Assembly (NCBI GenBank): GCA_025331445.1
Contig: JAIWNE010000006.1
Coordinates: forward strand, 372,001 to 436,000
Reading direction: 5' to 3'
Source: Blakeslea trispora
Lineage: Eukaryota; Mucoromycota; Mucoromycetes; Mucorales; Choanephoraceae
DNA: 64,000 nt
Each line of letters begins with the position of its first letter. Positions within the stretch are counted from its first letter, which is position 1. Below, piece by piece: positions 19,096 through 31,244 of this stretch. The notes under the pieces were generated by a model. The model did not search any database, was not told where the DNA came from, and worked only from the letters and a program-made list of their open reading frames with translations. The position numbers were made by a program, and so were the translations under genes.

Positions 19096-21890
19096 ATGAC
19101 AACAATAACAGCCATGTCTCTGACTCAACAAGAGCCTGAAGAGGCAGCAAGACAGTTCTTGGTGGATACCCTCGATTTAAAGGAGCTTCCAAAGGGCTCT
19201 CTTCATGACATATTAAAGGATGGAATCCTTTTATGCGAGTAAGAACCCTCTCTATATGGTGCATCTCTGTTCTTTTTTATGTTTACAATCTAATGCTTTA
19301 GGCTGATCAAGCGATTTTCACCTCATGAATGTATTATAAAAAACGAAGGGCGTACGAAATTTGCTTATGTAGGAATTCGAAACTATTTTTTTTTTAACTA
19401 TATATTTGACTTTTGACTTAATTTTGCACTTAAATAGCATGACAACATTGGACAATTTTTACGTGTAGCAGAGGATGTAAGTGATTTCATCTAAACATAC
19501 AAACATAAATTCACCTATCCAATAGCTTCATATACCACAATCAGATCTTTTCCAAACAGTGGACTTGCTGGAAGGCAAAAGAATGCAGAGTGTTATCTCT
19601 TGTTTGTTAGCCATCAAGAGAATCATGAGTGAAAGGAAAATCAGCCCAGCCAAAAGTTCAATTGAATTTCCAACCACAGGTAGAAAAAGAAGCAGCAAAA
19701 ACATGCTATTGCTTGCATCAGCCTATCCTACTTTAAGTAGTTCAAACACATGTAACCTATTGCAATTGAGTGGTCGTACAAGTCCAAACAAACCATTACC
19801 CATTGAAAAGAATTGGGTATCAAGCAACTATATCTTTTCTGCTAAAAAGAAAGAAACATTGCCTATCACAAAGGAACCTTGTCATGATAAGACCAATGCA
19901 TCACTGGATTGGCAAAAAAGCATGAATTCCCGCCGAACAATGGAGTCAAAGAACACAAAGTCAAATCTGCTGCAAAGTCATAATGGTGGTGGAGGAGGAG
20001 GATATGTTAGGTCTCAAGTGCAAATGATCATCACAAACAATCTCTCTGTTCCTGCTGAGCCAAAGGCAAAGATTCGTCGATTTTCGTCTTCCGAAAGTAA
20101 ACTGGACGAAACAAAGCCTCCTTTGCTGGAGGAGAAGACGAGTCCGGTTGTTCAGAATATACCGACCAGACCGAGATTACTTGCTCCACCTATCCCTAAG
20201 CCTTCCAAATCCACGCCACTGGTAGCTGCCACAAACGTCACAGTAACAACAGCCAAGGGGAGTTCAGATCAAAGAACCGCAGCAGAAAACAACCTAAAGT
20301 ATTACACTAGTATGGAATCAGCAAACAGAAAAACATCATTGAAAAAAATGGGATCATGTGCAATCACGGTCGAAAGTGACGATGGCACAACTGCCGTTTA
20401 TGTAAGTACATAGTTTCACATGTTATAGTTAAGAAAAAGGGAGCAGTGACTTATAGAATCAATAGGCACTTGGTAAAAGTATTGGCAAAGGTCAGTTTGG
20501 TGAAGTTTTTGGCGGCCTAAATATGGATACAGGAGAATATGTGGCCATCAAGAGAATTCGAAGGAACCAAATGGATTGTGATGATATGGTATGTAGCCCT
20601 AGATATAGTGTTTAAAAGAAAAAGAGAATGTTGATGATGCCTTAGAATGAAGTAGGTGTATTACAACATCTTGATAATGATCATATTGTTCGTTACAAAG
20701 GATTTGCAAAAGACAAGGAGTTTCTGAATATTATATTAGAGTATGTAGTCTAAAATCAGTTTATTAATCCATATTAACCTTTCCTATTTAGATATGTCGA
20801 AATGGGATCACTTCACAATAACATAAAGGCATTTGGGAAATTTCCGGAAAAGTTAACCGCTTCCTATACATATAAAATCCTTTCGGGTCTAAACTATCTT
20901 CATTCAGAAGATGTCATCCATTGCGACCTAAAGGCAGCCAATATACTCACAACCAAAACAGGCGGACTGAAGCTGACAGATTTCGGTGTGTCACTCAGTC
21001 TGAAGATGAAGGATGATGAAAATACAGGTGAACCAGCAGGTACACCCAATTGGATGGCTCCAGAAGTCATCAAATTTGCAGGTGCATCTGCCAAGTCGGA
21101 CATCTGGTCTTTGGGCTGCACTATTGTAGAGATGCTCACAGGAAGACCTCCGTATGCTGGTATGCCTTCCTTTGCAGCTCTCTATCGTATCGTGGAGGAT
21201 GATGAACCACCTATACCCAAAACCCTCAAATTATCTCCGGTAACGTGGCATACTTTGTGTTAGAAAACAATAACCAACATAACCTGTAGGAAGGAATGGA
21301 TTTTCTCAAGAGCTGTTTCCGAAAGGATCCTCATGATAGACCTACTGCATTAGAATTGATGCAATCGAAATGGATGGAACCCTTCTTCAAAAAGGACTCG
21401 TCTCTTCTTTTGTCTCCGCCCTCTAGTCCTGAAAACACTTTGAGGAGATCCAGAAGTGAAGAAATAGAAACTTTTATGAAGCATCAGTTGATAGACTATC
21501 AGATAACAACAAGAGATAATCAATGCTCAGGTTGTTATATGAATATAACTAACCTTTGGGCCAAAAGTTGTCAAGGTATTTCAAACTAGAAAATATTTGA
21601 CAGTACTGAATTTGATACCTGTTTCTTTATGCATAGACTGTCATCTCAACTTTCATCCTCAGTGCATTCGTAAGGCTAGCTCATGTGTATCTTTGACATC
21701 ACAAGAAAGGCGTTTGACGCCTTTAGCACCTTTGAACAATCAAGTAAACTCGAAAAAGAAGAATTATTTGCCTGTCATCCATACACCTTCAAGCACAAAT
21801 CATCGGCACTATCTTCATTACAAAACAGAAAGATATCCTCTTACAAAAACAAGTGCAGGAAGACCTTTAGCATCTTCCATTATGACCTAA
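19096..21890 (+). CDS. Calponin-homology domain plus STE-type protein kinase with C-terminal C1-like zinc motif
   Basis: Nine exons: 19096-19238, 19302-19368, 19438-19476, 19526-20401, 20466-20588, 20646-20740, 20792-21239, 21290-21575 and 21637-21890, giving 776 residues. Residues 15-115 form a CH domain (LHDILKDGILLCELIKRFSP, then LHIPQSDLFQTVDLLEGKRM). A Ser/Lys/Pro-rich linker follows to about residue 375. The kinase has GKSIGKGQFGEVF, the catalytic Lys in YVAIKRIR, HCDLKAANIL, LTDFGVSL and TPNWMAPE, all intact. HCD replaces the usual HRD, as I recall from Cdc7/SepH septation kinases. The tail has CSGCYMN...DCHLNFHPQC, a C1-like zinc pattern. Probable role in septation or morphogenesis signalling (inference). 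Confidence 0.85.
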
Positions 21891-22213
21891 GTATTTCCAT
21901 CTTCTTTTTTTTTTTATTTTTCTCTTTAAGCTCCTTTTTTTTTTTTACAAAGCAAAAAACACACACACTCTCTCTCTCTCTCGCAAAAAAAAAAGAGATA
22001 TATGTACATATGAACATCATGACACCTATACCTTTATGAATATCCCCCTCTTCTTTAGTTTCCCTTACTATTGTCAAATTGCTTTCTCTTGCTTGTGAAC
22101 ATATAAATATTACATAAAATGAATGACTCAAATAATCAAGCCATGTTATTTATATCATCAAACGTTTAGAATCAAACTAGAAAATAAGCTTTTTATTTTT
22201 TTTTATGAGAGAG
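21891..22213. other. Intergenic region between convergent genes
   Basis: Poly-T, a CT repeat at 21967-21982 and poly-A runs. No gene seen. Confidence 0.55.
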
Positions 22214-22666
22214 CTATTGAGAGTTAGGCGCACTAAGGGAATCAGTATCAGTAGAGAGTCCCTCAATTGTGAAACGACCAGAGTAAGAATATCCTGTAGA
22301 AGTCAAGGCAGTAAGAGTATAATCTTTGCCTGCAGGTAAGTTATCGGGGATGGGCCAAGAATAACGGTTAGTATCAGCGATATTTGGATCGGAAGTGATC
22401 GTCAGAACTAGTTGTAAATTCTCAGATGGCCCATTTCTTAATTCAATAAATTGAATGACTTCTGAAGGATCTGATTTAATCCTAGGTTCATTTGGAAATG
22501 GTTAGCGAATGACTTTTTTTGTATGTATGTTAATGACAAACCAAATAATTTCTTGAGTGGTACCGGCTTTATAAACCATATGCTCTATTGGCTGAGTGAA
22601 GAGCATACCACTAACAAGAGTAGTAGCACCAACCATCAAAACAGTGAAGCATGTAAGAAATCTCAT
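22214..22666 (-). CDS. Small secreted Kre9/Knh1-like (Ser-Thr-rich, GPI-family N-terminal domain) wall protein
   Basis: Exons 22666-22542 and 22481-22214 give 130 residues. The N-terminus MRFLTCFTVLMVGATTLVSG is a clear signal peptide. Next come FTQPIEHMVYKAGTTQEIIW and IELRNGPSENLQLVLTIT, then YSWPIPDNLPAGKDYTLTAL and YSYSGRFTIEG. This is the beta-sandwich of the Kre9/Knh1/Ser-Thr-rich GPI family, which sits at the fungal cell surface and is linked to beta-glucan assembly. There is no long Ser/Thr tail or GPI signal, so it is a minimal version. The donor GTTTGT is weak but the phase joins TG|G to Trp, as the family requires. Confidence 0.8.
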
Positions 22667-24317
22667 GGCAGTTCTTTAGATAGAAAAAAAAGAAGATAAA
22701 AGAGAAAGAGAGAAAGGCTTGCTGAAATATATACCATGTTGAGAGTAATCATGCACGAATCTATCCATTCGTTTGGAAGATCCACGACCAATTTCATATA
22801 AATGTGTTTTTTCAGTGAATTTTATGAAATAAAAGGGGGCGAAGCTTTATGCTCCTGAAAGAAGAAAGTCAATATGATCAACATAGGGAAAAAGCTAGAC
22901 CAGTAAAAAGAACAACAGACTCTGTTGACTTATAGGTAATTTACATTGCTCTTTTTCTATGTGTTGTGAAGAGGATCGGAAAGAACGAAGCAAGCTTGAC
23001 TTTATTGAAATCTCTCTTTTTTTCTTTTAAACAATAGGATAAGGGAGTATGGAGAGAGGAGCGTAGGGAGATGTTGTTAAACTTGCTTGAAGGTAACATA
23101 TATTCAGGACAATGAACTCGATGTCCAAATCAGACTGTTGTCAAACGCAGTCTTGCATGAGAGGGGGCTTGAAGCATGATGCAGTCGTAAAATCTTTACT
23201 TTTTCTTTGCATTGGACGCCACAAGAAATACTAAACAATCCTGTATTCTCTATTTAATCTAGTTTGGCATTATTTTGATAAATACATTATAAACGCCTGC
23301 CTTGAAGGGTACAATCAGCGAGAAGTCAAATAAAAAATATGGAGGAGTTTATTGACTCAAGAATAGACATTCTTTCAAATGTAGAGATAACAAAAAGAAA
23401 GTTGGCTTATCTCGGGAAACCCTCAGATTATGTCTATTGTAACGAGCCAAACCTCCTGATAGACCTTCTCCTAGTCCACTTAGGAAGGCAGATGCTAGAA
23501 TTATAAAGTAGGTAGAAACCATCATCATTTCATAAATCTCTACCAAATATGAGTCAAAGTGATTCGGCATGGATGCTAATAGAGACACAGATCTTCTAGG
23601 ATTTAGCTTTAGGCTTCGATGTATATAGTATTCCTGAAGGGCAATTATAAGAAGATTCACTTCAGAATGAACTAATGAGCGTGTAGATTCTATGGTATAA
23701 ATGGCAAATTTCATCATGGGCTGTGCTTAATACCTTAAGCTTTGCGGCCCAACAAAGATGACAGACAATTTTCTCAAAGGTTACCCTTGACAACCTCTAG
23801 CTTGTTTTCTCTACGTAACTGCAACATGCAACGATTTGCTCAACAAACAAATCTGGAAGGCTTCAATCATCCGCCTTCTTTCTTTCTCAAGCACTCTAAA
23901 AATACACATTAGCAGAACAGAACTATCCAAAGTCAAGAGTAAAAAACATGATATATCAGCTCCTTTTTACTCTTCCCGAGGCTGCCTCCGTCTAGTCAAT
24001 TCCACCTATTTCAGTGTCTTAAAAACTTTTTATTTCTTTCAAAGCTGCTTGTAAAGAAAGCAATTGACATCTCATGAATATGCCTCATCAGAAGCCCTCT
24101 CAGTATTCTATCTCTCCCTTATTCAAAGTTTACAGCTTATTGAATTCAAATTCAAACAATCCAATAAGCAAAATTGAGTATTTGAAGCAATGAGTGTTGA
24201 TCGACATCAAGAAAAGAGATGACAGAAAGAAGCGAGTTTGGTTTCAATAGAATCTATAAGTTACCCTTTGTATGGTATTGTGTTTTTGAGATCCTATTGT
24301 TACACTTCAATTGAAGT
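22667..24317. other. Gene-poor region, possible transposon debris
   Basis: Contains scattered short frames, the largest on the minus strand at 23349-23717 (122 codons), with no recognisable motif. No intact gene could be supported. It borders the inverted repeat starting at 24318. Confidence 0.4.
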
Positions 24318-26026
24318 TAGTCAGGGCAGACACGTAGCATTCTCTGGTCAAAGAGTTTTTTTTTTTCAAAGGTAGTTTGAGAGCTGTATTGTGGTTTTAT
24401 GGTGTTGATTAGACTCAAAATCATAGGGTATTTAGCTTTGCTAGCATCAGTCATGCATCTTGCTCCATATAATTCAGATAGTAATCAACCCAGATGACTG
24501 CTAGTAAACAAATAGCGGATTTGTGCATCAAGAGCATCATGGTTTCGAGGTAGTGGGCTAGCGGAATGCTGAACGTATTCTTGCATTGTAAAATTGTCAG
24601 GAAATATGCACTATGTTCTAAAGCCTTCTACTGCTTGGAAGTTAACTTGGTTTGCGTTGAGTCTCTAGTTCTTCGGACACATCTCTAGATACCATAGGTA
24701 TATCTGCAGAAGGAGAAGCAACCATACTCATGGGACTATTTGCTGAAGGCGAAGCAGCACTCATTGGGCTTTGCATTGTCAAAGCAGAAAGGAAATCACT
24801 AAGAGTGTCTACTCTAGCAAACTCTTGACATTCTTGATAGATTTGACCAAAATTATTCTCCAGGTACACTCGAAATGGAAAGCACAGAAAACAACTGCTT
24901 AAGCTTTATCTGTTGTACACATCTTCTCAGAACAAAGAAAGTAGTACTCAATAAAGAAACAGAGTTTAATGGTAGCCAAAATAGATAGCCATATACATAA
25001 AAGAAAAGATTAATTGTACATCTATTTAGCAAGATTCATCATGCTGACCCTCAAAGACAGCTTTAATCGCTCGAAACGGCTGACAATAGGAAAGAGCAAT
25101 GAGCCGTTATTTGAGATAGAGGCTGACTGAACATCATAGTTATCTACAGTAACGCTATTTTAGTGCAAAATACGATAAGAGAAAGATAGACAGGAAAAAA
25201 GCAGCAAGAGAAGAATTGCTCCTTGCTATATCTGTGTTACAGCAATCAATGCAGTTTATTGTTTCCTTCTAAAGACAGTCAACACTTATGAAGAGACCTA
25301 TTTGATATGGATATAATATGTCTTTATTTTAAAAGTATCAGACTACTTGTTTGGTATCGAGTTGTACATTTTATATCGTTTTGTATGTGGAGTGAACGTT
25401 ATTCGTCAACAAAAAGAAATCATCAAGTTCATTGCTAATGAAGCAATAGCAAGAACCCTTCTAAGGCGGACAGTTTTCTTTCTTTAGAGAAAGCTAAGCT
25501 TTTGAAAGAACAATGGGATCAAATGCTTGATTTATATCGACAAACAATAGCAACCAAGTTTGACCTTGGTTCTTCTTGTGACCTCCCTTCCCAAACAGAG
25601 ACAAACTTCCTTTTGTCTATAGCAGAAAGTGAGTTATTTCATATGCCTCAAAATGTATATTGCTGATGATTTTTACCCAAAAAATCACATTACAAACTTG
25701 GTTCCATGAATGGGGCACTTTTTCGTTTTCGGAAGGACTTTTCTTCATTATGTCAAGCAAGTCAGAAGGTTCTCTAGACGTTCAGTCAAAACGATGCTAC
25801 TCCAGAGCATGTCTTTCATTGACTCCTCTAACAGTGTTCCTTGAACGAAATCCAGCTCTTGTAAGGATTGCAGGACGTTACTGGCTTCGTTTCTGAGACA
25901 AAGCTTACTTCATTAGCTTGATTGTCCGACTCACTTTCGTTTCTTATTTGTAGTCGAACAAGCTTGCAATCACTGGAGTTTTCTTGTTGAATCTCTTTGG
26001 TAGAAGAGAGAGAGTATGTTTTGATG
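24318..26026 (-). repeat. Long dispersed inverted repeat, copy 1 (deleted form)
   Basis: Reverse complement of 41160-43070. Coordinates pair with a sum of 67189 in the inner part and about 67389 in the outer part. The 200-bp shift corresponds to a segment (about 42547-42746) present in copy 2 but missing here, where the sequence jumps from GTTTGCGTTGA to GTCTCTAGTTC near 24660. Frames 24642-24869 (minus) and 25660-25896 (plus) translate almost identically to copy 2. Both frames are fragments. Confidence 0.9.
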
Positions 26027-26371
26027 TTTTGTAGTTTTTAGTAATGTTCTTTATGAGCCCACTCATCAAAAGACATTGTGCAGAGGCTTAAATGAGCGAC
26101 GGCAATAACAACTTTCATTGACTAACAATGTCCAATCGTATTGCTTATTACTGGCGGAGTAGTCGCCCAGACATAGCAGCCCCACCATCAATGGCGAACA
26201 CCGGAGTTTTTCTTAGGCATGTCAGGTCCGCCCAAAATTTTCCTTTCAAGCGACTCAACATTCAATCTCAGCATAATCTCAGATTTAAAAAAAAATCCTT
26301 GAAGCATATAGTGTGTGTATGAAGGGGGAGGTTTTCTCGCTTGTTTTTATTTCTTTTATAATTTATCAAAG

Positions 26372-27121
26372 ATGACCAAACGCTCAAATAAGAACAACAA
26401 TGTATCCCTCCATAAGGTTATTATGGTAGGCTCCGGTGGTGTTGGTAAATCAGCCTTAACATTACAGTACATGTATGGTGATTTTGTTGAGGAATACGAT
26501 CCTACAAAAGCAGATTGTAAGTAGCCTTTACTCATCTAAAAACAGTACTAATAATCTCAAGAAACATTTAAAGCCTATCGAAAGAAGGTTGTGCTGGATG
26601 GTGCAGAATGTCAGATTGATATTTTGGATACAGCAGGACAAGAAGAATATGCTGCTGTAAGTGTATTTTTAGCCTTATTCAACTACCAACTAACAAAAGC
26701 ATCAGATAAGAGACAATTACTATCGATCAGGAGAGGGATTTTTATGTGTGTTTTCTGTATGTGAACAAGAGTCATTAGATCACACACAGGAATTTCGAGA
26801 CCAAATCTTGAGAGTATTGGATGATGAATCAGTAAGTAATGATATTCGTTATAACGAAAGAAAAGAATACTCATGTTATACAAGATACCTTTTGTTTTAG
26901 TTGGTAACAAAGTGGATTTAGCTCATTTACGTAGAGTTGATTCTTCAGCAGCTCAACAGATTGCTCAAGAATGGGGATGTCCTTATATTGAGACATCAGC
27001 TAAAACAAGACAGAATGTGGATGAAGTTTATACAGTTTTGATGAGGTTGATTGCTAAAAGAAAAGAAGTGATGCATCGTGAAGATGGAAAGTCAAAGAAG
27101 AGCTCTTGCTTGATTCTGTAA
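26372..27121 (+). CDS. Ral/Ras-family small GTPase
   Basis: Exons 26372-26516, 26574-26656, 26706-26831 and 26885-27121 give 196 residues. All G boxes are intact: [10 protein letters not shown] (P-loop), YDPTKADSYRKK (switch I), [10 protein letters not shown] (switch II), GNKVD and ETSAK. The C-terminus KKSSCLIL is a CAAX box ending in Leu, predicting geranylgeranylation. The switch-I sequence with TKADSYRKK and the following [13 protein letters not shown] is the Ral type rather than Ras/Rap (YDPTIEDSY). Likely acts in polarised secretion or signalling at the plasma membrane (family inference). It ends 38 bp before the FAN1 stop and is convergent with it. Confidence 0.9.
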
Positions 27122-27159
27122 AGATAGTGATAATAAAAAAATACATACACACACGCACA

Positions 27160-30070
27160 CTAGTCTTCTTTAAGAAAGATATCTTCACCACGCCATACTT
27201 GAACATGGCACACCTCTACTTGAATGCCTACACTTGTCAATGTTTCTATCCACACCTTCTGTGTCTTGGATAACACGTCCTTGGGTCCCTTGACTGATAA
27301 AGCAGTATAAGTGTATGTGTCTTTCTTAGTTGATAGGTGTAATTTACCTTCTGAAAACAGGCAATGCTTTTTTTCATAATTCCAGCAACTAAAAGACATT
27401 CAGTCTCCGGCTCATTTCTTTTATTATCCCTAAAAGAAAAGCTTACCACAAGTCCGGCATTCCACCTTGTCGTTGACCGAATTCCTCAAAGAAAAGCTTA
27501 CATAAAGAAGCAAGTGAAGAAGGTCCAATACACTAAAAAAAAAGAGCTTTCATAAACCCTTCTTTCTTTTTTCGTACATGTTTTGTTCCTTACCTGAGCA
27601 ATTTCTAATAAATCTTTTGTCTCATAATTCCAATTGATTCCAACACCCACTGTACGCCTTGGTCTCTCTCTTGAATCGACTGTAGTAATCAGCTCAAGGT
27701 GCTTTCCTTCTTCAATCTCTCTTAATCTATGCTGGATAATATCTAATCGACCTAAACTTCATATTCAGCAGCAGCCCTTTTTTTTTGTTTATATGTAGCC
27801 ATCTTTACTTTCATAAAATGCGTCTGTACGAAGATCCAGAGGTTCACTTTGATAAGGTGTTTCAAACACACCTGGAACATCTGCAAAAATCACATCCCAA
27901 AATAAAAGAACAGCCTATTCCAGCCTATAAATACAAACACCTGTGTGTGTGTATAGACACTGTGAGTTACTTACAAGCATTCGGATAATTCCATTTTCAC
28001 AGTGCAATCTAAACATAACCATTGAATATCAAGCTTTAGACATTAGAGAAAAAGGTTCTCACCCTTGATAACCTTGTTTTTGATAATATTCAATAGCCAA
28101 TTGTTCTACTGAACATGCTGAACCATTGTCACTTCTCCAAATAGACTTTTGCCCTGTAACTTCTTCTGAAATACGCTCTCCTTTTTTTTTGGGTTTAAGA
28201 ACATAGATTAGAAATGCTGGCCGATAAAAAAAAAACGGCTCTCTTACCATAAATAGTGATTTCCTTGGGCTTTTTTAGATGCATATAACTAAAGTCGTGC
28301 TGTTCTCTTTTAGGAATACATAGGTCTCTTTCTAACTGCTTAATGCGTTTATGAATATCGTGCAAAAAGACTAGGAAAGGGAATGAGATATTCGGAGAAA
28401 ATGATACACATAGTGTTACTTACTTTGATGCACCCTGGGATCATGAATAGCATCAATACAAGTTTGAAGTGCTGTCTTCTTGTGAATTCGACCTTGATTT
28501 TTGCCAAGGTAGTTTGCCTGCACAAGAGCAAGTCGATCGTACCATTTACCTCGTTTTCCCAGTCGATATATGGATTGGTTTAGAAGCTTCCGAAGCATCA
28601 AGGCCTCTAGTTCATATTCATGCAGTTTTGCCAATAGCTCAGTACCATGATCCAGTAATCTGGTATAGATCCATCCAGCTTCAAACCGCCTTAGATGATA
28701 AGGCTTTTGGTTGGCTTCACTCTGAGCAATACAACTCTCCCAGACACCTATACAGTTTTCACACAATGTCCAGGTTTGAACCATATGGCTTCTTATCAAA
28801 CCCGAGTCACTCTCACTCTTGGATCGTCGAAGAAAGTAAAGTGTCTCCATATGCTGATGGTATTCCCTTTCTACCTCAAGTGCTTGTTCATATTGTAATA
28901 GATCATCTCGTGAATTCCAAATGCTGTTAGTTCGACTTGCTTCGTATGTAGGATAGTTTCGTTTGCTGGTTCGGGCCAAGATAGAAGTAGCCATGGTGTT
29001 GGTTTCCATCAGACTGTTGATTCGGTAATAGACAAGCTGCAGTCGTTGAAACAGATCGAATAGTTTTCGATTGACTTTGATACAGGGTCCAAGAGAGTGG
29101 TGAATGGAAGCCCAGAGTTTATGTTGTTTGGATTGATCGATGGTTGTATTTCGATAATGCGTTGCTATGTTGGACGCTGTGCAGTTTCCGAACCGAATGA
29201 CCTCTTTCTGATAATCACTTTTTTTCTATTATGAAGTCAATAAGGAAAAAGGCGGAAGGGAAATAGATGAGGAATAGAAACCTACTGGATTGTCCATCGT
29301 CATTGTGATATGACGTTCTTTTACAATCTCACTTAGTTCAAGCTTGGACAAGATAGCAGTTGCCTCAGCTAATTCGGTGATTTCTGTTTGTAAAAATCCA
29401 CATAACGCTAGGCTTTGTATGGCAGCATCCAAGTCACTTACATGACTCTCATAATTCACTCTACTTTTTCTTATCCAACCATGCTTTCTCATTAACAAAC
29501 GTACAATGAGATGTTTTGGTTCATCTTGTATAAAAAATGGTGAGTTGTGACTATATACACTATCTGAAAAAAATTACCATCAAGTGTCTTGTAAGTTTCG
29601 ATCAAATCTAGTTCATCTTTGGTAAACAAATAGTCTTCATACAGCAATACTGTATTAACTATATGGTTTACTTCGTCTGTATACATGGAATTATTGAATA
29701 CTGTTCCTTCCTGAGTCTCTAAGGGTTCTTGAAGAGTTTCTAGTGATCTTTGTTGCTGATCAGCGTCTAATGATTTTTGTTCTTGATCAGCTTCTAGGGG
29801 TATAGTGCTTTCTTGATCAGCTTCTAGTGATGTAGTGCTTTCTTGATCAACTTCTAGCGATGCGTTTTTCTTTTGATCGGCGTCTAACTTTGCTTCTGTA
29901 GTGGACGCTGCTCGATCAACTACTATCTGCTTTTGCTCAGTAGCTTCTGCACGAACGGGTTCCTCTGTTTGAGCAGATAGACTGAAATAGCTCATGATAG
30001 AACTCTGGTTCGGCTTAGTCTTTCTAGCATCATGTTTCAACTGGCTTTTTCTTTTTCTCTGTTGAGGCAT
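27160..30070 (-). CDS. FAN1: FAN1-type structure-specific DNA-repair nuclease (VRR-NUC)
   Basis: Eleven exons: 30070-29578, 29563-29286, 29225-28424, 28370-28248, 28180-28063, 28008-27975, 27914-27809, 27751-27594, 27532-27447, 27388-27348 and 27293-27160, about 790 residues. Order: PIP-box-like QSSIMSYF at residues 22-29; an acidic repeat region with LEADQE units; the SAP-like region (LMRKHGWIRKSRVNYE); a TPR region (RRFEAGWIYTRLLDHGTELL, then KWYDRLALVQ); VEQLAIEYYQKQGYQG; then the VRR-NUC domain. Catalytic residues are in GGMPDLCCWN and EVKGPKD, the PD-(D/E)XK set. FAN1 cleaves branched DNA in interstrand-crosslink repair. No UBZ zinc finger is visible. The first intron would be only 14 nt (29577-29564), which is suspicious. 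Confidence 0.9.
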
Positions 30071-30278
30071 TGTACATGAAATAGAAAAGGAAAAAAAAAT
30101 ACAAGGACAAAACCTTTATTACTGCGTATTCATATAAGCATATCTTTTTTTAATGCATTTACAGACATTTTCTATTTTTTTTTAATCGGATGCACAAAAT
30201 GTTTTTATTGGTGCGCAACTTAAAATATGTGGCGCAAAAATTAAGCAGCAAAAGATGTAATTGATGTTTGGATATTGT

Positions 30279-30580
30279 TTAGGCCTTGACAGCGTACTTG
30301 CGGATGGGGAAGTGAGCTTCCTTCTTTTGTTGACGAACAGTCTTCTTGGACTTTTCGAAAGGAGTCAAAGCTCTGCGCATAGCACGAGTCTTCTTGACAC
30401 GGAGATCCAAGGGAGTGAAACGCTTCTTTTGGTAGAAGAGACGGAGTTGTTCACGTTGAGTTTGGTTGATGACAGTCAAGACACGGGCAACGTTCTTACG
30501 GGCTTCACCACTATACATGTTGCAATTGAAAAAGATAAGTCATTCATTGTAATAAACAAATCGAATCCACATATGCATGT

Positions 30581-30615
<35 letters not shown>

Positions 30616-31244
30616 CACACATAATCCAAGGTATGTATGTGTTCACTTGAAGAAATAAAGAGTGTATATCCACATATCAAAATATACATGTAAGCTCATA
30701 TTCCCTCCAACCTAATCTTTTCCTCTTTCTCTTCTTCTTTCTACAAGTTGCTTTCATGTCTATATGCTTTCTCGGTGTATGCATGTATGCGTGTATGTAT
30801 GTACATATGTGAAGCCGTATATTTCAAGGAAACTTACACTTCTTGGACACGACCACCAGCAACCTTTTGAACACGGATGTTGGCAAGTTGTTGCTTTTGT
30901 TCATCGAGAACCTTGAGGAGCTCGGCCTTGTTCTTGTTACGGAGTTCGTGAGCCTTGACGATAGCCTAAGACATAGCAACAACATCAAGAGCTGTTAATT
31001 TCAGTCGACATGGTGACATCCATTCATTGCAAAACATAGAAAAGAAAAAGAAAAGTTGAATTCATCTGATCATCCAATCGATTGTCTGATTCTGATCATC
31101 CTCTAATGACTGCTTCATCGCTAAAAGGGGTGTTCTCTCGCTCTGTGTATAATTTCGCTGAAATTGATACAGATAGTCTACTCTTTTTCTTTGTCTATGC
31201 TGTTGCCAATGGATGGATGGATGTAGATAGATTCACCTTACCAT
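30279..31244 (-). CDS. RPL35: 60S ribosomal protein L35 (uL29)
   Basis: Exons 31244-31242 (ATG only), 30965-30838 and 30510-30279 give 120 residues, the normal length. The sequence [20 protein letters not shown], then [20 protein letters not shown], then [20 protein letters not shown] is unmistakable. L35 lies at the exit of the peptide tunnel on the large subunit. The two introns (276 and 327 nt) are much longer than elsewhere in the window. The second contains an AC/AT microsatellite at 30580-30620. No snoRNA boxes were convincing inside them. The start codon sits alone on exon 1, directly before a GTAAGG donor. Confidence 0.93.

Noticed and set aside
23349..24054. Frames of 122 and 72 codons between the Kre9-like gene and repeat copy 1
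   Set aside because: No motif, no splice support and no similarity I can name; kept only as possible debris.
30579..30620. AC/AT dinucleotide tract, considered as a regulatory element
   Set aside because: A simple microsatellite in an intron; nothing else supports function.
30966..31241. Possible C/D-box snoRNA in the RPL35 first intron
   Set aside because: GATGA-like and CTGA-like boxes occur, but not in correct order and spacing, and no terminal stem is visible.
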